DNA of 64,000 nucleotides, from contig CM060177.1 in NCBI GenBank assembly GCA_030549775.1, forward strand, positions 53,198,638 to 53,262,637, read 5' to 3'. The stretch is from Tamarix chinensis. Its lineage: Eukaryota > Streptophyta > Magnoliopsida > Caryophyllales > Tamaricaceae. The notes below the pieces were generated by a model, which was given only the letters and a program-made list of their open reading frames with translations, was not told the origin of the DNA and searched no databases. Position 1 is the first letter of the stretch, and each line of letters opens with the position of its first letter. Below, piece by piece: positions 35,646 to 47,060 of this stretch. Position numbers and translations under genes: made by a program.

Positions 35646-37406
35646 CAGTTTTTCCAGCTATTCTTTTTGTTTCTAATGGTCAGGAACGTGTTGCACAATT
35701 TCTATCATTAATTTGTGTTCTTTTGTTAACACACTCATTTGATTTGCAAACATTTCTTCTTCTAGGTCAGAAGAGTATGAAGAGGGTGATGAGGTTATTA
35801 TTTCATCAATCTGAGGGTCATCTATTTGGTTTTCATTTTAAGATTCATTTTTAGATGATTCTATTAGGAGGTTTTGAATTTTCTCCATTGTTTCATCATC
35901 TAAATTTAATTCTTTGATTTGATTATTCAACCTATAGTATTTTGAAATGTGACCTTTTCTACCACATTTATAGTAGACAATGTCCTTTTTAGGGGTTTTT
36001 CATGAAGAAACTTATGGTTTCTTACCTTTTGATTTTGATTTCTAATAGTATGGAATTTGTTTTGTTATTTGTGGTGCTGGTAAATATTTTTGTTTTGATT
36101 TCCTATGAAAGGTTGGTTTGCAATTACCAGTACATTTCTTGGGTTTTGAGGTTCCTATTATGTCAAATTGTTTACAGAATGAACCTAATTCCTGTTTGGT
36201 TTTGTTCAATTCCCATTTTAAATGTCTTTGAAGTTTTAAATCTTGGCAGATTCTTAAACCTTCTTTTTAGGTAAGACTAATTAATTCACCATATGTAAAT
36301 CTGTTATATGGGATTTGATTTCCATGGGCTTCTTTAATTTTGTTTCTGACTCTTTCACCTAAAAGGGGTGGAAGTCTAGCTAGAAATTTTTCTTTCCAGA
36401 ATGGTTGGTTTGAATCATCCCTAAGCGTTACTTTAGTTAGGAATATGTTTTTATACCATTGGAAGTTACTTAAGTGTTTGCATCTAAGGTTTGAAAGAAG
36501 TTATGCTTTTTTGTCTTTGAGGTATGAAGGGTCACCTACAAAGTGCAGAGAAATGAATAGGATGAGTGATGCAATAACATCAGAAATGGGTTCACCATTT
36601 TCATAAATAAATTCTTCATTTTTATCTATTTTTATGGCATCTAGGGTTTGATTTTGTTCCTCTGTTGTTAAGTGGAAATCCCATCAACCTTTTAATTATC
36701 CTGAGAACCCTGCTATTAGGAGTTCTGCTATGGCTCTATCAGAGGTATTAGTCTGGGTTTTGTATGCATTGGCTACCATTGTCATTTATTGAAGGAGGTT
36801 CAGGATGCTATATTCTGACATCCCATCAATATTCCATTCATACAAGGAAGATGCCTTGTAATTTGGTTTGACTAATTTATTTGGCCTAATTTCAAGATTT
36901 AAATCAGGAGTTGTTTGTCTAGGAATTATTGATCTAGACGATGAAGGGTTATGAATACGAGCTAGGATTGGTTCTTGAGACTTATCATTGTCTTTTTGAT
37001 CAATTTGGTTCATCATATTTATTTGAGAATATAATTCAAGAGTTTCTAGAATTTGTATTTGATTTGACGAAGTTGCCGGTGTTATTTGATTTAATTTATC
37101 CTTAATAGCTTGGAGAAATTCAGTTTTTCCAGCTTGGATACTTTGTTGGCTAGGTTTTGAAATTTCAAATAGCTTGATTATGGGCATTTTCTTTTGATCT
37201 ATGTTTTGAGGCACAGAGGTGATTTGGATTGCGTGAAGAATGGTTTTTTGAATTTGTTTGTCTAATTTTGTCAATTGAGGTCCTATTGTATTTAGATGGA
37301 TATTTGTGTAATTATTTTGAAGAAGAATGTTTTTAACATTTTCAGTTTCTTCCTCTTTTGGCATTCTTAATGGTTTTAACTCCAATGTGTTCTCACTAGA
37401 TGTCAT
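35646..37406 (-). pseudogene. Pararetroviral coat protein region with zinc knuckle, broken
   Basis: A 206-codon open stretch (36786-37406) ends in SLYEWNIDGMSEYSILNLLQ. Beyond a stop, a segment with WDFHLTTEEQNQTLD and a basic region lead to a nucleocapsid-type zinc knuckle near 35960 whose first and last Cys are both Tyr (YYKCGRKGHISKYYR). The coat protein packages viral nucleic acid; the knuckle binds it. Position between movement protein and protease, the knuckle and the Lys-rich tract support the call. At least eight stops or shifts interrupt it. Confidence 0.68.
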
Positions 37407-37643
37407 TTTGATTTTTTGTAGAGGTGAATGTTCTGATTCTATTGTACCCTTATTAGTTTGCCAAGGTTTAGTTTTGTTTCAAATTGTGACTGGGTTTGTG
37501 CTTTTGAATGGGTAATCTATGTTTCTTTGTTTTGCAATCATTTCAAACTAGTCAAAGAACATAATCTTGATTTTATTGTTTTGCAAGAATTCATAGAAAT
37601 CTTTTTGGATATCTTCTCTTTGTTTTAAGAATTTTTTGAAGAA
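37221..37643 (-). repeat. Second copy of the duplicated viral segment
   Basis: Near-identical partner of 29320-29744. Here it is joined at about 37645 to the first codons of ORF1 (GATCATCTTCTTCC), so roughly 1.2 kb of movement-protein sequence is deleted in this copy. The ORF1 start codon at 37683-37681 reads ATA instead of ATG. Confidence 0.8.
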
Positions 37644-37836
37644 GTAGAGGAAGAAGATGATCGGGAAAATAAGTTTATGGTTTTTTCTTATCAATCTATA
37701 CTTATATTTGCTAAGAAAGTCTAACCGTCTGGATTTACTGCCCTAACCTGTGGGACTTACTCCCAGAACATCCAAGCAAGACTCTAAAGGACTCACAACT
37801 ATAGATAGAAATAAATAAGATAGATATAAATTAACA

Positions 37837-38571
37837 TAGTCTATCTAAAAAATGATAAAATTCTAACATACAAATAGCAAAATAAAAATATATATTTTAT
37901 GGTAGAAATATATTAATATAAGTCCTTATTCATAATAATAATAAATCACTATCATTACAATATAATTTTTTTATTTGATAGTTTAAATTAAAAATAAACT
38001 AATTTAAAAATATATACATAGCATTACTATCACCCAAGTATATACAACTATATATTCCCAAATTGTATCTAATTACTCCATCCAATTAACCATCAAGATC
38101 AATTTTGAAATTTTAATATACATAATATTAACGATCAAAGAATTTGAAAGGCAAATATTGGAATATTTATAAGATATATCAAATTTCTTCCTATAATACC
38201 CATATAATTTAAACTAATAGTTAAAACCTAACTCTTAGGTTCAAATTTTCCTTTCTTTTATCTCAATATTGTAACCCTGTGTTCACCCTATAGGTTCCCC
38301 AAAATATAAAATGAAATAATGATAACTAAAAAATATATCTAAACAAAACCAAAAACAAAAACAAATATATATATATATATATATAATCAAGGCTACATAC
38401 ACAAGACAATTCGAGAGCGATATTGGTTCCACAAAAACAACGTTCGCATCAATGTCATACACTAGCGATACAAAATTTGCATACCAAATCCAATAATGGC
38501 AGCACCAGCTAGTATATATGTGCCCATGTAATTGCGTAAAACGATGCTCCAAAACTAAACTTCCTCCAAAC
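37837..38571. other. AT-rich spacer and probable 3' untranslated region of TDP2
   Basis: The part next to the gene (about 38280-38571) is less AT-rich and probably holds its 3' untranslated region, since the gene reads towards it. A TA microsatellite lies at 38366-38384. A 99-codon minus-strand frame at 38283-38582 overlaps the stop codon and has no recognised domain. Confidence 0.45.
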
Positions 38572-41500
38572 CTATTGACCACTGATGGTCAAAAGCAAGC
38601 CATAATGATCGCTGGGAAGAACGGGGAGCATCATCTTCTTAACACTACCTTTGACTCTCTTCTCTTTACAGTAAAGTAGACCTGGAATCTCCTCCGTCCC
38701 AATCATCTCAATCTTGCTGATTTTAAAGTCCTGCAGATGGCAAATGAACCTATCAAGTCTCTTCTGCAAGGTTCTATTACCAGACAACATCTTGTTTGAC
38801 TTGGTATCATAGGTGTATCCAATCTCTCCAGGCTTCAACCTTGCCCAAGCATCGATCCATCCTTCGGGACAAGGAAATTGACCATCCAATTTGTCATCCC
38901 AATTCATGTCACCACAGAATATAACATTAGGGTACTTTTGAAGGACTTTGAGTGCCTGTTTTGCCTGCTCCACTCGCTCCTTGCTGAACATTTGATCCCA
39001 TGTGGGTGGGGCAGGACAAGGACTCTCAAGATGGCTCGTAGCTACCAATAATGACTGACCTGTCCTAACCTCTACTTCAGCCATACAGAGCTCCCTGCCC
39101 ATTATCGTGTTGCTGAACGGGTGAGAAAGGAAGGATTTCACAGGCAATTTGGCTAACTGCATAATTGTTCACAGATAAATCAAACATTCATAAGGGTCAG
39201 TTGTTCACTAGACAAATCCATGTATCTCAATTTTTCAGGAAAAGGATGTATAATAGCCTCCATTTGTTTGACTCGTTAGGCCAAAGTATGCATCTCTGAA
39301 CCATGTCACAAGAAACTCATGCAACTAACCTGTATGCAAAAATATGCCCCTTCATAAACATCTCTAGGCGAGATCCTGTATCTCTTCCACCAGCTTGACC
39401 TTTCAAATATACGAAATATATCTGGAGTAACTTCCTAAAAGTACAGCCACCACAAATTAGTCATTATTCAAGAAATTTATCATGTATAACTGATTCCAGA
39501 ATATGAGATAAACCTGAAAGCAAATGATATCTGGAGAATGGATATCAACAAGGTCACCAATTGCTTCCATCCTCTTATCCATCTCAAGATCTTCCCTAAA
39601 CCACACATTATAGGTCAGAATCTTGATTATGCCGAAGCCGTCATTTGCTAACATCTTTGTTGCCCTTGCACTAATATCTGATTTACCTTTCCCTGCCATG
39701 CATACAGAAAGCACCAAAATAATTTCACTCTAAGCCAGAAATCAGACAAAAGTTGAAGTTGCTTGAGTCACACAGTTCCGCCAAAATTATGTACCAAAGA
39801 GAAACTGCAAACTCAGAGACAGCTTGTACAAGTCTAAATTGACTCAACAAACATTAGTCAACCCATGAAAATTGAAAAACACTGCTGCCTTATGGTGATT
39901 AGAGCACCATGATGAAGCCTTATCAGATACAAATATACGCTCATAAAAGACGCAAGAAAATCCTAGATTAATTCCAACATTGTAAGAACAACCTCACAAG
40001 CCTAAGAAGTGAGATTGAAACTCATTCAAGGCTGGCAATAGATTCATTCATATCTATGACCGAGAGAAGGAAACTTAGCTCATGAAAGCAACAGACTTAC
40101 CAAGGAATTAGTGTTTAAAGTCTTATCATTTCAAATTGGAGGAGACTAAAATTAACAGAACAGCCAATCCTCAATATTTGAGCTTCAAATGAGTATCAAT
40201 TGTTCCATTTACAAAACGTCAGGCAGTGAAAAGTTTGACAAGATTAGAAGCCTTGAACTAGTCCAGCTGTTGGGAAATCAAAATGTCAATTAAACATAAA
40301 GAACAAAGATAGTGAAATATTGGGAAGCAGAGAAACTAGAGATGTGACCAACTCAGTCCCAAGGCAAACTATGTAGATTTTGAGGAATGGGGAACAAAAA
40401 AGAAAAAACAAACAAAACAAACACACTGAAGATACATACTAGGGGACTTTTCCAAGCAAAGGGCATGGGGAATATTTGCTCTCACTGCCAAAAATGAGTC
40501 TCTTGAATTTGTGTTTCTTTCATCCAAAACAAAATGATTGGAAGTAAACATGAAGATATGCAGTCAATTCAGCAAGCCTTATGATTTAGATCATCAAATC
40601 ATAAGAAGTACAACCACGACCAAGCTTTTAGCATATGACTAAAGGTGATCTATAAAAAGCCATATGTAGTTGAAAACATGCGAATATAGAACCCAAGTGC
40701 ACTATGTTTACAGCAACAAAACATTATCTGGCCCATACTATCTTCAAACCCATGAACTACTTTAAACCAGCCTAACAAGAATACTTTTTCTTCAATGAAT
40801 TGACACCACGAGATCAACAACAATTAGATTCTTGATGGTTCATACGGGTATCAATATTTGTTCTATCGAACAGGTTATCACAGCACCAACTATTAAACAA
40901 AGCACATTGCAACGACGCCAACAAAGGAGAAAACTTCCAGCGGTACCAACATGATTAATAAAACACAAAGAAGTGATACTAACCTGAAAATGATCTCTCC
41001 TCCTCCGAACATGTTCCAGCTTGACGAGAACTCAACTGATCATCCTTAATCTCAAAAAATTCAGCTAAATCTCCACGTTTTCTTTTATTCACACTCTTCT
41101 TGACATTTTCAACAGCTACACCAAAAATTGATCACAAGCATGAAATTAAGATGACAAAAAAGAAAAAGAACATAACGAAATTATAAAATGCCACGAAGAA
41201 ATTATACCATCAGCTGTAATTAAATTTGACATAATTTCGAGCTCACCCTGGAACGACTCTGCCTTTGGCCAGCCGCGAACTTCAGCCAATTCATCTCGTT
41301 GTTTAAAACCATTAAACGGACCATCTTCCTTTCCCTCGCCAAGAGAGTCCTCAACCAGATTAACATGTTCTGTAACCTTCGTCGTGCACCGCCGTAATGG
41401 GAAGAACACAGACCCAACGGCAGAGCCCGAGTTATCAGTTGGGTCAGTCAGGTCCTCGAAGTTAGAAATCAATGATCTAGAAAACCGCGTATCGCAGATT

Positions 41501-41688
41501 TCACAATTTGATTTGTTGTAAGGGTTGAGAAAAGTGCAGGCTTCACATGACCACTTTAGTGGCGATGATAATGATGAAGAGGAGGGTTGCGATGGCGACG
41601 GCGCTACTACTTCCAGTGATTCGCACATTTCACATGTTTTCTTGTTTGATTGGTTTCGGAATGTGCATCTCGAGCAAGACCAGGACAT
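38572..41688 (-). CDS. TDP2: Tyrosyl-DNA phosphodiesterase 2 (TDP2), five exons
   Basis: Exons, in transcription order: 41688-41208, 41115-40984, 39692-39514, 39434-39330 and 39156-38572 (stop TAG). All introns are GT-AG, the frame joins cleanly, and the product is 493 residues. Two RanBP2-type zinc fingers lie at residues 3-22 (WSCSRC...CEMC) and 46-65 (WSCEAC...CEIC), followed by a Ser-rich linker and a basic stretch NKRKR (170-174) that could be a nuclear signal. The endonuclease/exonuclease/phosphatase domain has TYNVW (Asn233), QEV across the exon 3/4 joint (Glu265), TSHLES (339-344), GDMN (381-384) and SDH (481-483), the full catalytic set. TDP2 removes topoisomerase II peptides from 5' DNA ends. 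An in-frame ATG at 41805 would add 39 residues; 41688 is preferred because the zinc finger starts there. No breaks are seen. Confidence 0.93.
39693..40983 (-). other. TDP2 intron 2 (1.29 kb)
   Basis: Donor GTTAGT after TTTTCAG and acceptor GCATGGCAG bound this intron, which separates the zinc-finger and linker exons from the catalytic exons. It is AT-rich and contains no transposon end or domain that I recognise; a 60-codon frame at 40369-40551 is not supported as an exon. Confidence 0.8.
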
Positions 41689-41884
41689 GATTTGTCGAGC
41701 AAGTGGAATTTGAAGGGGTTTGTTAGGGTTCAAAAGGGAACGGAGAGAGGGAAGCAATGATATTTTGAAAAAGAATTGACATTGCACAAGTACAAACGAG
41801 TTCATTTTTTGCCACGTTTACCTCTTGACATTTTAAAGATCAAAACTATACCGTTATAAGCGTATTATCTTGCTTGGATATTAC
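41689..41884 (-). promoter_or_regulatory. TDP2 5' flank, proximal part
   Basis: These are the only 196 bp between the start codon and the hAT-like element. No clear TATA box is visible. The upstream in-frame ATG (41805) lies here, so at least part may be 5' untranslated region. More distal promoter sequence, if any, lies inside or beyond the inserted element. Confidence 0.5.
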
Positions 41885-43615
41885 TAGAGTTGGCAATCGG
41901 GCGGGTCAGATCACTATTGGATCAGGTAATATGATAATCGGGTCATATCGGTTTTGGATAATTTCGGATCATTTTATCGGGTCGGGCTGGGTCGGGCTGG
42001 GTCGGGTTTGATTCGGATCAACTCAGTATCAGATAATCTCGGGTCATTCTAAGCTCTCGGGTCGGGTCTGATTGAGATCGGATGGACTCAGATTCGGGTA
42101 AATTTGAGTTGTTCTAATAGTGGTTCGGGTTCGGATCGGGCTCGGTTGAATTTGAATTATAATATTTTCGAGTTGAATTTAGATTGGATTTATGTCATTT
42201 CATATTTGAGTCATGCTTGTGTCATTTTCTTTCTTTCTTTTTATTCCAAGATATTATTAAAAGCTAATTATTTTGAGATCATTTATTTTAATTTATTTTA
42301 TTCAATTAAAAGTGAATTATTATATTAATTGTTTTGGGGCCTTAGAATTTTTTGTCATTATTTTATCTTTGGAGATGTATCTAAAGTTTCAAATTTAAAA
42401 GTTTTCAAATCGTATCGTGCGCTTTTCTTTTTATGTTAAGGTATAACATATAATTCAACTCCATTATTAGCTTGGTCATATTGAGTTTGAGTATTATTTT
42501 AAGTTTATATTATATTTATATCTTATACGCTCCTTACATGATATTAACTTATAATAGTCATTGATAATTGATAACAAATGAAGACTTCTATGGTTGTACT
42601 TCTCATATTATCTTTAAAAGAGATTGATTACATCATATCATCATAATTTTAATAATAATAATAATAATAATAATAATACAAAAATAATGATAACAATAAT
42701 AATAGTAATCAATGAATATCAATTATGGAAAAAATAATAATAACAACATATTAGTTTTTTTATTATATATTTTGATTAGATCATATCAAGCTAAATAAGA
42801 CAAAAATTAGATAAAGTAAGTAATAATGATTATTATTGACAAAAGACCAACTAATATTAACTTCTTACTATTTAACACTGTTGATGTAATAAAAAATATT
42901 AATCTTCAATTTTTATAATGAATAACTAACATTCTCACTCTAGATTTTTCCTACTTCCTATGATGTTGTAGGTGCTATATTGCAAGGTATGGCCGTATAG
43001 ATACTAACATATAGTGTTCAAGGTTGCACTGTTATTATCTTATGATACTAGATGGAATAATGGAAGTGAACTAATATTTAGATGGCATAGTAGAGTTTTT
43101 CTTTTTCTTTCTCTACTTTTATTTCTATTGGTATCAATGGATATTGTATTTGTATATACATAAGTGATATAAATTTTCTAAAAGTATAATGTTTATAGAC
43201 TTTGATGTAAGTGTTAGTATGGAATAGTTGCACATCTATATTATTTCATGTTTTATGAAGTTTTAAAAATTTTGAGTTATGGATTAATGTTAATTTTTGG
43301 GTAGTACCAAGTTGAATCTTTATAGATTTATAGCTTTTCGGATAATATCAGATTTTGGATAAATAATGGATCGGGTCGGGTCATTTCGGATTTATAATTT
43401 TTTGGGTTATATCGGGTTTCGGATAAATAGCAGGTCGGGTCGGGTTTATTTCGGACTTATGATTTCTCGGGTTATATCGGATATCAGATATGTATCGGAT
43501 CGGGTCGGATAGGTTTCGGGCTTTTAATTACTCGGATAAAATCGGATCGGATTTCGGGCGGATCGAGTCTGTATTCATCGGATTTTTCGGGTCGGGTCAA
43601 CTTTTGCCGGCTCTA
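41885..43615. mobile_element. hAT-like non-autonomous element, 1.73 kb, next to TDP2
   Basis: The flanks are GATATTAC at 41877-41884 and GATATTAC at 43616-43623, a perfect 8-bp duplication. Terminal inverted repeats are TAGAGTTGGCAA and TTGCCGGCTCTA (10 of 12 paired). Both ends carry dense CGGGTCGGGT/CGGATCGG repeats over about 250-300 bp, while the 1.2-kb centre is AT-rich and contains a TAA microsatellite. Such subterminal repeats are where hAT transposases bind. No transposase frame is present; short frames in the CGGG-rich ends are compositional. Confidence 0.87.
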
Positions 43616-45650
43616 GATATTACTCTATTTTTGAAAAATTATATCATATATTTTTATATTTTTTTATTATAATCATATATCTTATATTTACAAACAATAA
43701 CATTTTTTACTCTAATCAATGAAAATAAGGGTATTTAATATAATTTAATCAAAGAAAATAGTATATGGTCTAATATACCTTTTTAAAATAAACCCTTATA
43801 AACTTTTAAGTTTAAGGGCATTTTAAGAAATGTTAAAATTTTGATATACAATAATCTACTATTACTAATATATTCTTATATTAATATGGTATATTTGTTT
43901 ATCATAGTTGTTTGTAACAAAGAAGGGCATAAGATTGGAATTAAATAGATAACATTCAATTTGATAATTTACATAAAATAAATTATATAGGGAAACAAAA
44001 TTTAAAACCTTATATTTTTTTATACTATGAAATGGCTAAAGTATATTTATAGGTTGTATATCCTTCTCTTTCCTTTTTCATTTGTTTTGTCTTCAATGTA
44101 TAATAGAGTGTTAGCTAGCTAAGGGGATTAGGGTATGAGGGCATTTAAAAAGAGAAAATAGAGTAGAGGCAGAGGAAAACAAGAATGTTATTAATTACAT
44201 TTAATAATAGGTTAAATCTCCTATTTATAGGAGTAGATACGAGAGAGTAAGGGGAAGGGGAAATATGTAGGTCTTGCAGGCTACCTTGATGCCTTAAAGG
44301 GTGTAGACTAATAGATCATATCATTATTTCCCTCAAAAGTTGATGCACCATGCTCGACACCCTCCTCAGGCTATGTTAGCTCACATCCTAAACTTGCAAT
44401 ATGAGATATATCATTACTCCATTCAAAATCTAATAAGAACCTTAACCCTTCCTAAATTTTTGGTATTTAATTGAATATGGCTCATATTTGTTTATGTTTA
44501 TATGTATTAATAATTGGATCAAGCCTAATTTTTAATGGTATTGTGAATAATCAAGAGTTAGATGTAAGTATCCGAATTGTTTTTTATATTTCTAGGACTT
44601 TTGTTAGTTAGAAGAAAAATTATTCGGCCTAATAGTTGGCCCATTTTCCTTATAGGGTTTATTTTTCAAATATTATGTTTCGTTTAGATTAGTATATTGG
44701 CCAATAATGATAACATTTTCCCTTAATGTTACATTTCATATTTAGATTTGAGCTACAAGAATGGGTATATGCCACTCATTCATTAGGTTGGATTAGCTAA
44801 TCCAATAACCTTTCCAAATTCCAAAATGATATATTTAGATAATTATTGTTTACTATTTTATAATTATTAGACTATGGTTGGATTGGGTGATGTAAGCACA
44901 TATCCTAAAATTCCTATATATTGTCCTACACTTGATAAGGAGATAATGAAATCATCAAACCTATTACATGAGGCTTATTTGAAGAGTTGGATCAAAAGAG
45001 CACATATATTCTTGATTAGCTTATAAAAGGGCATGGGGGTCATGATGAAGAGTTAAATGAAGTCATGTGCCTTGAACAAGTGATGAAAATCCAAGATCAT
45101 CTAGAGGTCTAGCACTTAATCATTAGGAAGCATGTTAGAAAAGTAGTTCATGTTAGATATGGTTGGATCTTTTAAAAGTGTGCTTTATCTTTTGTATTTA
45201 GTTCTATGTGGCATGACTTTTCAAAGATTTTGCGTAATATCCCTTCTTTTTGTAAGGTTTGTTGAATATAAAGTTATGATGTTTATTAAAATATGATATT
45301 TATGATTTTGATTTGGAACTATAACTGAGTTTGAAGAAAATTTGGATTTAAATAAGTATTAGAGATTGAATAAAATGTTTTTTTTTTGTAGACTGATCGA
45401 CTGGTTCCATGAATTAATTGATTGGTTCGTCGTTTCAACTAAAGGGTGTCATTCAATCAAACTCATTGACTGATTTGGGAAACTGATTGACTAGTCAATA
45501 GAATAATCAACTAGTAGGCCAAATCGATAGACTGATTGGCTGGGTTGAGTATATTTTTGAAACTTAATTTTTCTAGAAAAATTCCTTGTACCAAACTAGA
45601 ACCTTGATAATCCCACTCTAAGCTATGCTTTAGAGATTCTTAACCCTTCT
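43616..45650. other. Intergenic stretch, probable degraded retroelement sequence
   Basis: No gene is supported. Around 44090-44360 there is a gagagag-rich leader-like block and a GAGGCAGAGG tract that recall a decayed LTR. The end (45391-45541) carries repeat cluster 2. It is the left flank into which the LTR at 45651 inserted. Confidence 0.4.
45391..45541. repeat. GATCGACTGGTT quasi-palindromic repeat cluster 2
   Basis: Units include gatcgactggttcc, attgattggttcg, cattgactgatttggg, aactgattgactagtc, aatcaactagtaggcc and gatagactgattgg, at spacings of roughly 20-30 bases and in both orientations. Confidence 0.65.
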
Positions 45651-45736
45651 TGTAATACTCCTAAACTTTATTTTAGTATTTAAGAATAAAATAAGGAATT
45701 ATTGGATAATATTTAATTATATGTACCATTTCTAAT

Positions 45737-45752
45737 AAAATAGTAATAGTAA

Positions 45753-45802
<50 letters not shown>

Positions 45803-45923
45803 ATAATAATAATGGCAATAAAAGAAGAAAAATGATGTATGGACATAATTGGTAGAGACTAAATTTATTTACTAAGCTAAGATAAATTATAAATGAATCA
45901 TAATAATTTCTAAATTAATGAAA

Positions 45924-45960
<37 letters not shown>

Positions 45961-45962
45961 AA
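45737..45962. repeat. TAG and TTA microsatellites in family B LTR
   Basis: A TAG run spans about 45748-45801 and a TTA run about 45926-45959, near the start of the family B LTR. In family A copies the comparable runs lie in the middle of the LTR. Confidence 0.85.
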
Positions 45963-46009
45963 TTTTTATTATTCCTAAAACTCTAAAAAAATTCAAAACA
46001 CCTTACTAC

Positions 46010-47060
46010 CCCATTTTCTCCTTTTTCTTTCTTTTCTTTCTTCTTTTCTTCCTTTTCTTTTTTCCCCTCCTTCCCCCTCTTTTCTTTCCTTTCCTCCACT
46101 TTCCCGACCTAGTTTTCTTTTTTCTCTTCCTCCACCCTGCCCAAGCGGCCCAAGCTCATGCAACACTCCCTCTTTTCCTTTTCTCTCCATCTCTTTTTCT
46201 CTTCTTTCCCCTTCTTCCTCCCCGATCTGTGCAGCCTATGCATGGTTGCTTTGCAACTCCCCCTTCCCTCACCCCCTCCTTTTTTTCCCCATTTGGCTCT
46301 ACAGGGCATGCAACAGGCACTACCCTACATGGCCCCCTCCCTCCTACAAACCCCACAGACCCTCACCTACTCTCCTTGCCCTACGAACCTACCCCCTGTC
46401 CCCTCTACTATACTACTGATTCGGCCTACACGCAGGCTAGCATCCACCAACCCCCTCCCCTTGTCTTCTTCCCTCTCTTGTCCTTTTCCTCCAACCCCTA
46501 CACCTATAAATACTTCTCCCCACTTCCTCTTTTCCTCTCTTTCTCTCTAACGAACTACTCACATCGCCCAAAAAATAGCTACTACTACAGTCACTAGGAC
46601 GCACCGCCATTGTCACACCCTCCTTTCCTCTTCCCTGCGTCACCCTGCACCCAATGAACCACTCCCCTATCCCTCTTTCCCCTTCCTCTTCTCTCCCCAC
46701 CTTTGTAAAGTGCGCAACTCGAGCTGCCTTTTTACACCTCCCTCGCCAACCTGTGCCGCCATACACCGCCACCACTGCAGCTACCACTACCCTTCCTACC
46801 CAAAAAAATCCTCCCCTACCTTACCACACCACTTCCCTCTTTCTCCCCTCTCCTTTATTCTCTTTTCTCTTTTCTCCCTCTCGATTGTCACCGCTATCAC
46901 CACCGCGTCGCCGCCATGAGGCCACCACCACCCCCACAAACCCTCTGACCGAGGGAACCCTACCACCTAGGAAGCCCTACCTTCCCTCTCTTTTTCCAAC
47001 CCTACAACTCCTCATTTACATCTCCTCCACCACCACCTCCGTATCTCCACCGTTTCCCCC
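46010..47060 (+). repeat. Pyrimidine-rich tract of family B LTR
   Basis: About 1 kb in which C and T greatly outnumber G and A on the plus strand. Related tracts occur at 47750-48960 and 61620-62990, and as purine-rich complements at 8440-9290 and 16730-17750. Up to 150-codon frames on both strands follow from the bias (Pro/Ser/Leu on one strand, Arg/Gly/Glu/Lys on the other). No domain is seen and these are not annotated as genes. Confidence 0.8.

Larger units (their letters stand above)
29252..37836 (-). other. Endogenous pararetrovirus locus (Caulimoviridae, probably florendovirus-like), rearranged and defective
   Basis: Read on the minus strand from 37836 the order is: leader; a junction deleting most of the movement-protein region; coat protein; zinc knuckle; aspartic protease; RT and RNase H; a second ORF; an intergenic promoter region; primer-binding site; leader; movement protein; and a second copy of the region following it. 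This is a circular-genome order repeated past one unit, as in integrated pararetroviruses. No integrase is present and there are no LTRs. The RT, the tRNA-Met site and the downstream second ORF favour florendovirus-like; a petuvirus-like origin is the alternative. All ORFs are broken by stops, shifts and substitutions. The low-coordinate border adjoins a TA repeat. Confidence 0.82.

Noticed and set aside
33343..36606. Plus-strand frames of 60-97 codons across the pararetrovirus.
   Set aside because: All are antisense to recognisable minus-strand viral coding sequence.
38283..38582. A separate 99-codon minus-strand gene after TDP2.
   Set aside because: It starts inside the TDP2 stop region, ends in AT microsatellite-derived codons and fits a 3' untranslated region better.
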